Shown: positions 54,343-64,000, counted from the first letter of the stretch. The stretch: DNA of 64,000 bases from Staphylococcus cornubiensis (GCF_900183575.1 NZ_FXUZ01000004.1:62001-126000), one strand, 5' to 3'. Made by a program: numbers and translations. Notes: generated by a model not told the origin, from the letters alone.

Positions 54343-57300
54343 ATGAACAAATCAAAAAAGAAACATTTTAACTTTTTGTCAAAACGTCAAAATCGGTATT
54401 CTATTCGTCGCTTTTCAGCTGGTATCGCGTCAGTGCTCGTCGGTACAGCTTTCTTTTTAGGCGCCCATACGAGTGATGCATCAGCTGCAGAAAAAGATAC
54501 AGTATCTCGAGCAACACAAACATCTCAAGATGCTTCCAATACTTCGGACCCGTCAATAGAAACAACTGAAAAGACAGCACAAGGCCCGACAACAGAAGCA
54601 AATCCTTCAGTAGATGAAGTGAATCATAAAGATACAGTTACTAAAGCGCAAACAGTAGATGGTCCACAAACGACAAAACAAAGTAACGAAGCAACAACAA
54701 CCAAAATTCCTACTAATGAAACAGATCACGCTACCGAAGCCCCTGTGAAAGAAGAAACACAAGAAACCCAAGCCACTGATGTACAAAAGAATGAAGATCA
54801 AAGCATTGAACAAACAGCCACTCCGAAAAATTCAACAGAAACAAGTCATGAAGAAAAAACAACAGAAGAAGCAGTGAATTCAAAAGATACAGCCAAAACA
54901 GAAAAACAACCAAAAGAAGAGACAACAAAGCGTAAAGAAATGCCTGAAAAAGAAAAGGGTACAACAGAAAAGCAAACAACAGAATCTTCATCAAGTGAAA
55001 AGTCTACAACAGAATTTCCTACAAATCAACAAGAATCTCCATCTACAGAAATTCCAACAGATCAAACTCAAATTAATACAAAACTCCCACAAACGACAGA
55101 AAAACCACAACTTACAGATCAACAACTTGAAAAATTATTAAAAGAAACAAATTTCGACAATATGGATCCAGCTACAAAAGCACTCTATCTAGAACATCTT
55201 AAGGACTATGCGGACAAACAAGATGCACAAAAAACGGCCGCAACAGTAAGTACGAGAAATAAGTCTGAGAAAGTCGCTACGCCTAAAAAGACAACATGGC
55301 CAAGTGATGTTGTTTCAGAAGATGAAGCAGAGATCCCTGCAGATGCAATCGCAAATGGTTATATCAAATCTGGCACTGATGCGACGAATGCGGCACATAC
55401 GTTATCTGGTCGTGCATGGCTATTAGATCACGGAACACCAGCAACGATGGCGAATGGTTTAACACCTGTTCCGCAAGGCACTAAAGTTCATTTACAGTGG
55501 ATGGACAAAGATGGAGCAACTTCACCTATTTATACAGCTAAAACAACGAATAGACTTAGCTCTGTAGGCGGCAGTCAAGTTGGTCCTGGCGCCTATGCAT
55601 TTGATTTACGCCAAGGTTGGACAGATGCCAATGGTAAACACCACGTATATAGTGCGGTAAAAGGCCAACGTTATAAAATATGGATTGACGATTTCACAAC
55701 TAAAGATGGTAATGTTGCTACAATGTTACGTGTTGCAGGGGGCTATCTTCCAGGTACGTACGTGGATTCAGTGACATATAATAATATGGGTCAATTCCCG
55801 TTAATTGGTACGAATATGCAACGTACAGGTATTTTTATGACAACGATTCCTTCACAAAAATATTTAACATCAAAACATCACGTTAATGATTCAAAAGGTG
55901 CTGCTGCTAATCCAGCGGTCACAATGATTGAGAATGATTTTATTAGCGGTAGAATTTGGATAGAAACAGGCGATGGGGACTATGCAAACTCAGCGACAGG
56001 CCCTAACTACAATATGAAAGATATGGCTGCAGCTGGATATAAAGTGGTTATGACATCATTAACAGATCAAGGTGCGAAAGCGTATGATGCGCAAGTGAAT
56101 CGTTTGCCTGAAAAAGACCGAGCAGAAGCCGCACGTAAATTATTAAAGGCACATCCGGAATATATGTCAGTGACTGTGGAAGGGACAACTAATGGACGCG
56201 GTGGATACACATTGCGCTTCCCTAAAGGTACATTAAACAAAGATCATCTATACGGCTATGTAATGAATCGTGATGGTGAAATTGTAAAAAGTTATTCAGG
56301 TTTTACTTCACCAGAATTCCGTAGACCGAATTATAATTTATCAGTTGCACCACAAACAGCACCGTATTACAGACCGATTCGACATGCATGGGTCAATGTC
56401 AACTTTGCGGTTGTTGAAACGACACAAACGCAAATCAATATTACAAACTTTGACGTGACATCTAACCCTGCACATCGCGGTCAAACAGCATATGTTGATA
56501 TCTCAGGTATGCCTAAAACTTCATTACAGACACGTGTACAATGGAAAGATTCGTCAGGCAGAATTGTTAAAGATAGTGGTCCTGTAACTTCGGAAAAAGC
56601 AGCTGAAAATAAAGCGAAATTTATGATTCCAACTAACGCAAAATCAGGTGAAGTGTATACTGTACAACTCGTGGTAGGTGGCCATGTTACAGCTACAGAC
56701 TCACTGATTGTACATGTCAATGAAGACGCAGCGAAATATCAGCCAGTCTATCCACCGACAACAGTGGAACCGGGTCAAAAGGTGACGATTCCAGCACCTA
56801 AAAATGCTAATGGTCGTCGATTACCGAACGGCACAACTTTTACAAAAGGTCATCACGTCCCTCAATGGGTAACAGTGAATCATGACGGTTCAATTACAGT
56901 AAAACCTGGAGAAAAAGTTGCAGAAGGTGATTATGGTATTCCAGTGATTGTGACTTATTCGGACGGTTCTAAAAATACCATCTTTGCACCTGTTACAGTT
57001 CAAGCAAAAGAACCAATGGCATCGCAATATGAGCCAACAAGTGAAGGCATAACGAAAAAATATGGGGAGCCAACAACAGCAGATGACGTGTTAGACACAG
57101 TAGAAGTGCTGGATTACCCTATGACTGGTGAACAACCAGTGGCAACAGTGGATGATGAAACACAATTACCAGACGGCACAACAGAAGGTCAAATGGATGT
57201 AGACGTGACGGTGACGTATCCAGATGGAACAACAGATCATATTAAAGTCCCAGTTGTAACAGAGAAACAACCAGACGGAGACAAATATGAGCCAACAAGT

Positions 57301-60300
57301 GAAGGCGTAACGAAACCGTTTGGCACACCAGTAACATCAGGTGATGTGACAGATTCAATTCAAATTCCGAACTTCCCGGCAGAAGGTGAACAACCGGTCG
57401 CAACAGTGGATGATGAAACGCAATTACCGGATGGCACAACAGAAGGTCAAACGGATGTAGACGTGACAGTCACATACCCAGACGGAACAACAGATCACAT
57501 TAAAGTCCCTGTTGTAACACAAAAACAACCGGATGGAGACAAATATGAGCCAACAACCGGCGGCGTAACGAAACCGTTTGGCACACCAGTAAAATCATCT
57601 GATGTAACAGATTCAATTCAAATCCCGAACTTCCCAGCAGAAGGTGAACAACCAGTCGCAACAGTAGATGATGAAACACAATTACCGGATGGAACAACAG
57701 AAGGTCAAACGGATGTAGACGTAACAGTGACATACCCAGATGGAACGAAAGATCATATTAAAGTCCCAGTAGTAACACAGAAACAACCAGATGGAGACAA
57801 ATACGAACCAACAAGTGGAGGCGTAACGAAACCGTTTGGCACACCAGTAACATCAGGTGATGTGACAGATTCAATTCAAATTCCGAATTACCCGGCAGAA
57901 GGTGAACAACCGGTCGCAACAGTAGATGATGAAACGCAATTACCAGACGGCACAACAGAAGGTCAAACTGATGTAGATGTGACGGTGACATATCCAGATG
58001 GAACAACAGATCACATTAAAGTCCCTGTTGTAACACAAAAACAACCGGATGGAGACAAATATGAGCCAACAAGTGGAGGCGTAACGAAACCATTTGGCAC
58101 ACCAGTAACATCAGGTGATGTGACAGATTCAATTCAAGTTCCGAACTTCCCGGCAGAAGGTGAACAACCGGTCGCAACAGTGGATGATGAAACGCAATTA
58201 CCGGATGGCACAACAGAAGGTCAAACGGATGTAGACGTGACAGTCACATACCCAGACGGAACAACAGACCACATTAAAGTCCCAGTAGTAACGGAAAAAC
58301 AATTAGATAGCGATAAATATGATCCAGTCGCAACGGGTATCTTGAAACAATTTGGTGACCCAACAACAGAGGAAGATGTTACAAAATTAGTGGAGGTGCC
58401 TGACTATCCAACAGATTTACCACAACCAAAAGTAACAGTGACGGATCCAAGTACTTTACCAGATGGTCAAACACCGGGCAAAGCTGATGTGGATGTAACA
58501 GTGACATATCCAGATGGTTCTACAGATCACATTTCAGTTCCAGTTTGGACAAATAAGCATCTTGATAAAGACAAATATGAGCCAACAAGTGGAGGCGTAA
58601 CGAAACCATTTGGTACGCCGGTAACGTCAGACGATGTAACAGGTTCAATTCAAGTTCCGAACTACCCGGTAGAAGGTCAACAGCCAACAGCAACAGTGGA
58701 TGATGAAACGCAATTACCGGATGGAACAACAGAAGGTCAAACGGATGTAGACGTAACAGTGACATACCCAGATGGAACGAAAGATCACATTAAAGTCCCA
58801 GTTGTAACAGAGAAACAACCAGATGGAGACAAATATGAGCCAACAAGTGGAGGCGTAACGAAACCATTTGGTACGCCGGTATCATCATCTGATGTAACAG
58901 GTTCAATTCAAATCCCGAACTTCCCATCAGAAGGTGAGCAACCAGTCGCAACAGTAGATGATGAAATGCAATTACCGGACGGCACAGTGGAAGGTCAAGT
59001 TGGAGTAGATGTAACTGTAACGTATCCAGATGGAACAACAGACCACATTAAAGTCCCAGTTGTAACGCAGAAACAACCGGATGGAGACAAATATGAGCCA
59101 ACAAGTGGAGGCGTAACGAAACCATTTGGCACACCGGTATCATCGTCTGATGTGACAGGTTCAGTGAAGTTCCCGAACTACCCAGTAGAAGGTGAACAAC
59201 CAGTGGCAACAGTAGATGACGAAACACAATTACCAGATGGTACAGTGGAAGGCCAAGTTGGAGTAGATGTAACGGTAACGTATCCAGATGGAACAACAGA
59301 CCACATTAAAGTCCCAGTTGTAACGCAGAAACAACCGGATGGAGACAAATATGAGCCAACAAGTGGAGGCGTAACGAAACCATTTGGCACACCAGTAACA
59401 TCAGGTGATGTAACAGGTTCAATTCAAATCCCGAACTTCCCAGCAGAAGGTGAGCAACCCGTCGCAACAGTAGACGACGAAACACAATTACCGGATGGCA
59501 CAACAGAAGGTCAAACGGATGTAGACGTGACAGTCACATACCCAGACGGAACAACAGATCACATTAAAGTCCCTGTTGTAACAGAAAAACAACCAGATAA
59601 TGAAAAATATGAGCCAACGACAACAGGTATTACAAAAGCGTATGGCATTCCTACGACAGCGGCTGAAGTGACAGATACAGTTCATATTCCATACTTCCCA
59701 GTGGATGGAGAGCAACCAGTTGTGACAGTGAATGATCCAAGACAATTGCCAAACGGTAGAAAAGAAGGTCAAATCAATGTTCCTGTCACAGTGACGTATC
59801 CAGATGGCACAAAAGACTATATGACAGTCCCAGTCGTAACAAGCAAACAAGCGGAAAATGAAAAGTACGATCCAATCACATTAGGAGTGTACAAAGATTA
59901 CGGTAACCCTACAACTTCAGCTGATGTGTCAGATTCAATTCAAGTGCCAGGTTATCCAGTTGGCGGTCAACAACCAACAGCAACGGTAGATGATGAAACA
60001 AAATTACCAGATGGCACAACAGAAGGTGAAGTGGATATTCCTGTCACAGTGACATATCCGGATGGTACTCAGGATCATATCTCTGTACCAGTATTTACTA
60101 GTCAACAAAGAGATAATCAAAAGTACGAACCGACAAGTAATGGTGTGACAAAAGATTATGGAATACCAACAGATGTGAATGATGTATTGGATGCAGTCAC
60201 AGTCCCAGACTATCCGGCTCATCGTGAGGAACAACCTATAAAAACTGTAGATGCACCAGACCAGTTACCGGATGGCATGACAGAAGGCCAAGTGACTGTG

Positions 60301-61818
60301 GGTGTAACAGTAACATATCCAGATGGTTCAAAAGATCATATTAAAGTGCCAGTCGTGACAAATCCACCAGCGGACAATGTGAGATATGAACCAACAACTG
60401 ACGGTATTACGAAGCCTTTCGGTGAACCAACTACAACAGATGATGTGACAGGCGCAGTTAAAGTACCAAACTTCCCAACAGATGGTAAGCAACCTGTAGT
60501 CACAGTTATTGACCCAAGACAATTGCCAAATGGTAAAAAAGAAGGTCAAATGAATGTGGGTGTGACAGTGACATATCCGGACGGCACAACAGATTACTTT
60601 ACAGTGCCAGTTGTGACAAACAAACAACCGGATAGCGATAAGTATGCACCAACAACTGAAGGAATTACGAAACCATATGGCATCCCAACAACAGCATCTG
60701 AAGTGTTAGATGCAGTAAATATTCCGAACTATCCAGTAGATGTGGAAAAACCTGTATTGACCGTGAAAGATCCAACACAATTACCAGATGGCAAAGTGGG
60801 TGCGACAGTGGATGTAGATGTGAGAGTCACATATCCAGATGGCACAACAGATGAAATTAGTGTTCCAGTCACAACCTCTAGTCCAGATGATGAAGATGGT
60901 GGACATGGTTCGAGTGGTTCTTCATCGGGTGTTTCAGAACCAGGTGCTAATGGTCCAACAGTCAGCCCATCTATCAAATTACCATCGTTACAAGGCTTTT
61001 TACCACATTTCGCATCTGCTGCTGAAAATCATCAACAATCAGAGAGCGATAAGTACACGCCAACAAGTGAAGGTGTGACGAAAGCACATGGTATACCTGT
61101 AACAACGACTGATGTGACAGATTCTGTGAAAATTCCTAACTATCCAACAGATGGCGAGCAACCTGTCGTGACAGTAAATGAGGAATCCCAATTACCTGAC
61201 GGTACAACAGATGGTACCGTGGATGTGGGTGTTGAAGTGACATATCCGGATGGTTCAACGACACAGCTTACAGTACCAGTAACTGTTGGAAGTCAACCGA
61301 CAATTCAAGTCGAATCAGCTGATCCAAGTGGTGTGACATCAACGGTAACAACTTTTGGAACAGTAGACACTAAAGCGGAAGAACCATCATCAAAGAAAGA
61401 TGAGACACAAGCAGTAGATGAAGCGCCGACAGTGACAACGGTAGCTAAAGGTCATAAAACAAACGTACCAGCAACGAAAGGTCATGAATCAGTAAGTGAT
61501 AAAGTGATCACAATGCCAACAGTTGCGCATGAATCTCAACAAACAAGTCATGCTGTTGAAACAGTTGCACATGTGTCTACAGCAATGACAAGTGTGGCAA
61601 ATGGTGAACAAGAAGCATCAGGCATCGCGACGACACCATATGCTGAAACAAATCAACCTGGAGCAACTTCAGCACAAGCAACAGACAAGCAAGAGGTTAA
61701 ACAATTACCAGAAACAGGTGAAGACAACAAACAAGCAGGTATTTTATTCGGTGGATTGATTGCGGTCATTGGTGGTTTACTTTTATTCGGCAGACGCCGT
61801 AACTCTAAGAAAGACTAA
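54343..61818 (+). CDS. Giant YSIRK/LPXTG surface protein with Rib/YPDG repeats
   Basis: 2491 residues. A YSIRK-type signal peptide (YSIRRFSAG at 19-27, cleavage near 49) directs septal secretion. A Thr/Glu/Lys-rich unstructured region spans about 50-320. A folded region of about 580 residues (320-900) has no motif I can name, ending in a divergent repeat-like domain. Fifteen tandem ~86-residue Rib/YPDG domains follow (about 895-2185), each with KYEPT..GVTK, PDG and a VTYPDG..D strand. Then come a Ser/Gly linker, a sixteenth domain, a Thr-rich stretch, LPETG at 2455-2459, a hydrophobic helix and an Arg/Lys tail. Sortase A would anchor it. The Rib stalk probably projects the N-terminal domain. 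Ligand unknown. AGGAG precedes the ATG. Confidence 0.93.
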   Translation: MNKSKKKHFNFLSKRQNRYSIRRFSAGIASVLVGTAFFLGAHTSDASAAEKDTVSRATQTSQDASNTSDPSIETTEKTAQGPTTEANPSVDEVNHKDTVTKAQTVDGPQTTKQSNEATTTKIPTNETDHATEAPVKEETQETQATDVQKNEDQSIEQTATPKNSTETSHEEKTTEEAVNSKDTAKTEKQPKEETTKRKEMPEKEKGTTEKQTTESSSSEKSTTEFPTNQQESPSTEIPTDQTQINTKLPQTTEKPQLTDQQLEKLLKETNFDNMDPATKALYLEHLKDYADKQDAQKTAATVSTRNKSEKVATPKKTTWPSDVVSEDEAEIPADAIANGYIKSGTDATNAAHTLSGRAWLLDHGTPATMANGLTPVPQGTKVHLQWMDKDGATSPIYTAKTTNRLSSVGGSQVGPGAYAFDLRQGWTDANGKHHVYSAVKGQRYKIWIDDFTTKDGNVATMLRVAGGYLPGTYVDSVTYNNMGQFPLIGTNMQRTGIFMTTIPSQKYLTSKHHVNDSKGAAANPAVTMIENDFISGRIWIETGDGDYANSATGPNYNMKDMAAAGYKVVMTSLTDQGAKAYDAQVNRLPEKDRAEAARKLLKAHPEYMSVTVEGTTNGRGGYTLRFPKGTLNKDHLYGYVMNRDGEIVKSYSGFTSPEFRRPNYNLSVAPQTAPYYRPIRHAWVNVNFAVVETTQTQINITNFDVTSNPAHRGQTAYVDISGMPKTSLQTRVQWKDSSGRIVKDSGPVTSEKAAENKAKFMIPTNAKSGEVYTVQLVVGGHVTATDSLIVHVNEDAAKYQPVYPPTTVEPGQKVTIPAPKNANGRRLPNGTTFTKGHHVPQWVTVNHDGSITVKPGEKVAEGDYGIPVIVTYSDGSKNTIFAPVTVQAKEPMASQYEPTSEGITKKYGEPTTADDVLDTVEVLDYPMTGEQPVATVDDETQLPDGTTEGQMDVDVTVTYPDGTTDHIKVPVVTEKQPDGDKYEPTSEGVTKPFGTPVTSGDVTDSIQIPNFPAEGEQPVATVDDETQLPDGTTEGQTDVDVTVTYPDGTTDHIKVPVVTQKQPDGDKYEPTTGGVTKPFGTPVKSSDVTDSIQIPNFPAEGEQPVATVDDETQLPDGTTEGQTDVDVTVTYPDGTKDHIKVPVVTQKQPDGDKYEPTSGGVTKPFGTPVTSGDVTDSIQIPNYPAEGEQPVATVDDETQLPDGTTEGQTDVDVTVTYPDGTTDHIKVPVVTQKQPDGDKYEPTSGGVTKPFGTPVTSGDVTDSIQVPNFPAEGEQPVATVDDETQLPDGTTEGQTDVDVTVTYPDGTTDHIKVPVVTEKQLDSDKYDPVATGILKQFGDPTTEEDVTKLVEVPDYPTDLPQPKVTVTDPSTLPDGQTPGKADVDVTVTYPDGSTDHISVPVWTNKHLDKDKYEPTSGGVTKPFGTPVTSDDVTGSIQVPNYPVEGQQPTATVDDETQLPDGTTEGQTDVDVTVTYPDGTKDHIKVPVVTEKQPDGDKYEPTSGGVTKPFGTPVSSSDVTGSIQIPNFPSEGEQPVATVDDEMQLPDGTVEGQVGVDVTVTYPDGTTDHIKVPVVTQKQPDGDKYEPTSGGVTKPFGTPVSSSDVTGSVKFPNYPVEGEQPVATVDDETQLPDGTVEGQVGVDVTVTYPDGTTDHIKVPVVTQKQPDGDKYEPTSGGVTKPFGTPVTSGDVTGSIQIPNFPAEGEQPVATVDDETQLPDGTTEGQTDVDVTVTYPDGTTDHIKVPVVTEKQPDNEKYEPTTTGITKAYGIPTTAAEVTDTVHIPYFPVDGEQPVVTVNDPRQLPNGRKEGQINVPVTVTYPDGTKDYMTVPVVTSKQAENEKYDPITLGVYKDYGNPTTSADVSDSIQVPGYPVGGQQPTATVDDETKLPDGTTEGEVDIPVTVTYPDGTQDHISVPVFTSQQRDNQKYEPTSNGVTKDYGIPTDVNDVLDAVTVPDYPAHREEQPIKTVDAPDQLPDGMTEGQVTVGVTVTYPDGSKDHIKVPVVTNPPADNVRYEPTTDGITKPFGEPTTTDDVTGAVKVPNFPTDGKQPVVTVIDPRQLPNGKKEGQMNVGVTVTYPDGTTDYFTVPVVTNKQPDSDKYAPTTEGITKPYGIPTTASEVLDAVNIPNYPVDVEKPVLTVKDPTQLPDGKVGATVDVDVRVTYPDGTTDEISVPVTTSSPDDEDGGHGSSGSSSGVSEPGANGPTVSPSIKLPSLQGFLPHFASAAENHQQSESDKYTPTSEGVTKAHGIPVTTTDVTDSVKIPNYPTDGEQPVVTVNEESQLPDGTTDGTVDVGVEVTYPDGSTTQLTVPVTVGSQPTIQVESADPSGVTSTVTTFGTVDTKAEEPSSKKDETQAVDEAPTVTTVAKGHKTNVPATKGHESVSDKVITMPTVAHESQQTSHAVETVAHVSTAMTSVANGEQEASGIATTPYAETNQPGATSAQATDKQEVKQLPETGEDNKQAGILFGGLIAVIGGLLLFGRRRNSKKD
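57025..60897 (+). repeat. Fifteen tandem 258-bp repeats in the giant adhesin gene
   Basis: Units start at 57025 and recur exactly every 258 bases to 60121, then after 261 bases (one extra codon) at 60382 and again at 60640. Units 2-5 and 7-10 (57283-58314, 58573-59604) are nearly identical in DNA. Unit 6 and units 11-15 are diverged. This suggests recent duplication or conversion within the middle block. Confidence 0.93.
61051..61305 (+). repeat. Detached sixteenth repeat of the giant adhesin
   Basis: Starts KYTPTSEGVTK, same layout as the array but separated from it by about 50 residues of Ser/Gly/Pro-rich linker and short hydrophobic stretch (60898-61050). Confidence 0.85.
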
Positions 61819-61845
61819 TCCATACATTGCGTATATCAATCGATA

Positions 61846-61882
61846 AAGGCTTGTCCTCGTTTATGAGGGCAGGTCTTTTTTT
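61846..61882 (+). terminator. Terminator of the giant adhesin gene
   Basis: GGCTTGTCCTC (61848-61858) pairs with GAGGGCAGGTC (61865-61875), with three G-U pairs, followed by seven T. Confidence 0.9.
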
Positions 61883-62047
61883 AAAAATTTATTTCCATAA
61901 ACCTTGATGTTTTAAATGATAATATATACATAAGTTAGTAGTTTTATGAAATATAGTTTACTTATTACATTTATTTTATTTATAATAGTTTTGATAGAGA
62001 TTATTTCATCCGCCAAATAGAGAAAAAGAGAGATTGGAGTGCATGAA

Positions 62048-62329
62048 ATGAGTTATGCTGTAGGTATTAGTTTTACGATTTTAATTTTGTTAACAGGTTC
62101 ATGGTTTATTATTTTTAACCGTCATCAACCTATTATTTTCTTTTTTCCAGAAAAGGCGCGAACAAATGTATTAACAGGCCGATCATTTTTAGTTTTAAGT
62201 TTGGTTTACTTTATCATTATTATCGTTTTACCGGTACGTATCTCGACTATGTTATTACTCTATGTGGGTTTGTCGGTGCTGGATTTAATTGTGATGTACA
62301 TATTATTAAAACTAGAAGTGATTGAATAA
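62048..62329 (+). CDS. Small three-helix membrane protein, unknown function
   Basis: 93 residues from ATG 62048, eight bases after TTGGAG. A GTG at 62039 is too close. Three hydrophobic segments (about 5-23, 47-65, 68-88) separated by a short charged loop with FFPEKARTN. I do not recognise the family. The clear ribosome site and the membrane topology support a real gene. A weak hairpin follows (62345-62377). Confidence 0.65.
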   Translation: MSYAVGISFTILILLTGSWFIIFNRHQPIIFFFPEKARTNVLTGRSFLVLSLVYFIIIIVLPVRISTMLLLYVGLSVLDLIVMYILLKLEVIE

Positions 62330-62344
62330 GTACATATAAGTGAG

Positions 62345-62377
62345 GCGACTTTGTGTGAAACAAGGTCGTTTATTTGT
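62345..62377 (+). terminator. Weak terminator after the small membrane protein gene
   Basis: CGACTTTGT (62346-62354) pairs with ACAAGGTCG (62360-62368), one G-U, followed by TTTATTTG. 62378-62579 holds no gene I can support. Confidence 0.6.
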
Positions 62378-62579
62378 GGTGTTTCACGTGAAAACTTAAA
62401 AAGAAGGTCGGTTTAGAGGGAATCACATCACATATATGGTTGAAAGTGGATGTTAGACTGTGACTATATTAAGTTGTAGTATTACTCCAAAAATTGAACA
62501 GTTGCAATTAATTGTATAAAATGTCCAGAAATATTGTTAAAATATACATGAATATTAAGACAATTCTGGAGGTTTTGTG

Positions 62580-64000
62580 ATGGGTGGATTAGTGAGGAAC
62601 ACGCTGTCAGCTTGGGCACTGTTAGAAACGTTACAACCTGGCACAATTGAAGACATTAAATCGTATTTGAATAAAAATATTTTTGCCCAAAATGAACAGC
62701 AAAAGAAAGTACATGACTATACTTCTTTTTATACAATTTGGGAAGATGACCGCTTTCAATTAAGGGAAGATTTGAAGGAAAAAAGCAAAATTCAATTTCA
62801 AATGTATCGTTTTAATTTTAAATTTGGGGAAGTTGAAAAATTGTTGCGAAGTATGTTCGATGATGAAGAAGTGTATAACGTTGATCAAACAGATTGTTAT
62901 GGTTATACATTCATGGTTGATGAAGAAGGCTATGTGCTTATAGAAACGTTGCATGTCCCAATGCTAATGAGTGCACTTGCGCAAATTGAAAAAAATAAAA
63001 GTGCTGATATAGAGGCCATATACTATGATCACTTTGAAAAATTCAAACATAAATGTGAAGAAGTGATGGGCAATAACCTACTAGATAAAGGGAAGCTATC
63101 TCAGTTAGATGAGTTATATCGACACTATTTTAAAGTATTAATATCTGAGCATTCCGGCTATTTTAAACATACTGTTGCAATACACCACATAGAAAACGAT
63201 AAGCAGAACAATGATTTAAACAGCTTCTTTATTACAGATTTGGAAATGGCTAAAAATAATCCAAATGAAACGCTAAAACAGTACATTAATGGTTTAAATG
63301 ATGATGATAGAAATGTCATTGATGAAAACAGAGAAGTGATTGAACACTACCTAGAGCCTCAGAATTATCCTGATGGACGTTGGCCTTCTCTAGTTGAACA
63401 TAGACTGTCGTTAATGCAACAAGTAGCCGTTAATCAAATTACAAGTGACGCTGATCAAGTAAGTTCTGTTAATGGTCCGCCCGGCACAGGTAAAACAACT
63501 TTGCTTAAAGATATTTTCGCACACCATATTGTTGAAAGGGCAAAAACTTTCGCTGAATTATCACGCCCTACCGATGCGTTTACATATAAGAAAATACATG
63601 AAACTGATCAATATGCAACGGCTTTTCTAAATCAAAAACACGCACAGTTCAAAATGGTTGTTGCTTCAAGTAATAACGGAGCTGTAGAAAACATCTCTAA
63701 AGATTTACCGAAGTTGTCTGAAATCATAAGAAATGATCAAAGCACACAATTTCCTCATTATGAAGAGGGGTATCAAGAAGTGGCACAACAATTAGGATTA
63801 TTCAAGAATATAGCCGAAAAATTGATAGGGGAACCGGCTTGGGGGCTATTCTCAGGTGTGTTTGGTAAAAAAGCAAATATTGATCAAGTGATGGCAAAGA
63901 TGATATCTGATAGCGAAAGCCAGCCTATGAATAAGTTATTGATAGAGACGTTAAATACGACAGACATCAATAGAGAGTGGAAAGAAGCTAAAAAATCATT
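62580..64000 (+). CDS. Large SF1/Upf1-like helicase or AAA ATPase, N-terminal part (3' end outside window)
   Basis: Open frame from ATG 62580 (CTGGAGG seven bases upstream) to the right edge, 473 residues visible with no stop. The first ~290 residues are a region I do not recognise, rich in charged helices. Walker A NGPPGTGKTT lies at about 300-309 and is followed 75 residues later by VVASSNNGAVENIS, which matches motif Ia of Upf1-like SF1 helicases. The long insertion between the two is notable. Walker B and the second RecA domain must lie outside the window. Such large SF1 proteins occur in DNA repair, RNA handling and phage defence. The role cannot be decided from this half. Confidence 0.8.
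   Translation, partial: MGGLVRNTLSAWALLETLQPGTIEDIKSYLNKNIFAQNEQQKKVHDYTSFYTIWEDDRFQLREDLKEKSKIQFQMYRFNFKFGEVEKLLRSMFDDEEVYNVDQTDCYGYTFMVDEEGYVLIETLHVPMLMSALAQIEKNKSADIEAIYYDHFEKFKHKCEEVMGNNLLDKGKLSQLDELYRHYFKVLISEHSGYFKHTVAIHHIENDKQNNDLNSFFITDLEMAKNNPNETLKQYINGLNDDDRNVIDENREVIEHYLEPQNYPDGRWPSLVEHRLSLMQQVAVNQITSDADQVSSVNGPPGTGKTTLLKDIFAHHIVERAKTFAELSRPTDAFTYKKIHETDQYATAFLNQKHAQFKMVVASSNNGAVENISKDLPKLSEIIRNDQSTQFPHYEEGYQEVAQQLGLFKNIAEKLIGEPAWGLFSGVFGKKANIDQVMAKMISDSESQPMNKLLIETLNTTDINREWKEAKKS

Noticed and set aside
57242-59850. Series of minus-strand frames with Leu/His-rich products in the giant adhesin
   Set aside because: They recur with the 258-bp period and are mirror images of the repeated coding strand. 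They have no start signals of their own.

Overview
The window is low-GC Firmicutes DNA and reads as a Staphylococcus chromosome. The evidence is a serine-rich-repeat adhesin next to its accessory Sec genes, a YSIRK/LPXTG giant surface protein, an arcA-arcB-arcD-arcC-arcR arginine deiminase operon in staphylococcal order, a capA-capB-capC-capD capsule start, strong AGGAGG-type ribosome sites and T-tailed terminators. The species cannot be fixed from sequence alone. The secreted GH46 and GH5 glycosidases and the giant Rib-repeat adhesin are compatible with an animal-associated species rather than S. aureus, but that is inference. I saw no rRNA, tRNA, CRISPR array, intact insertion sequence or prophage.

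Layout. 1-11219: the C-terminal end of a serine-rich-repeat LPXTG adhesin (cut by the left edge), then secY2-asp1-asp2-asp3-secA2-gtfA-gtfB, a co-directional, mostly overlapping operon for glycosylating and exporting that adhesin. 11634-25076: a Wzx/Wzy-type capsule locus. It opens with the conserved regulatory module capA/B/C and a membrane 4,6-dehydratase (capD). An AT-rich block follows with a UDP-HexNAc dehydrogenase, two GT4 enzymes, a flippase, a TupA-like ATP-grasp protein and a polymerase. It ends with sugar-phosphate transferase, acetyltransferase and aminotransferase genes that look like pglC, pglD and pglE. Together with the PglF-like capD they form a plausible di-N-acetylbacillosamine pathway.

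25133-32679: accessory metabolic and regulatory genes: a PhzF-like protein, an autoregulated DUF2975/DUF2975/XRE operon, an amidohydrolase, an M20 peptidase, an MsrA and a secreted V8-like serine protease. 32798-40145: a sirtuin, the arginine deiminase operon on the minus strand with its Crp/Fnr regulator, and a divergent ArgR-family gene. The arcA promoter carries a Crp/Fnr-type site at about -41.5 and a cre-like site over the -10.

40263-52531: two alpha/beta hydrolases flanking a four-gene ABC transporter plus DesK/DesR-like two-component operon. Then come a DUF4870 protein, a catabolite-controlled secreted chitosanase (GH46) plus GH5 glycanase pair, a secreted amidase, a YagU-like protein, a GntR/UTRA regulator and an FMN reductase. 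52574-54342 is a 1.8 kb gene-free stretch with a cluster of stem-loops and decayed repeats. 54343-61818 encodes a 2491-residue LPXTG protein with fifteen consecutive ~86-residue Rib/YPDG repeats plus one detached copy. The right edge holds a small membrane protein and the N-terminal 473 residues of a large SF1-type helicase/ATPase that runs out of the window.
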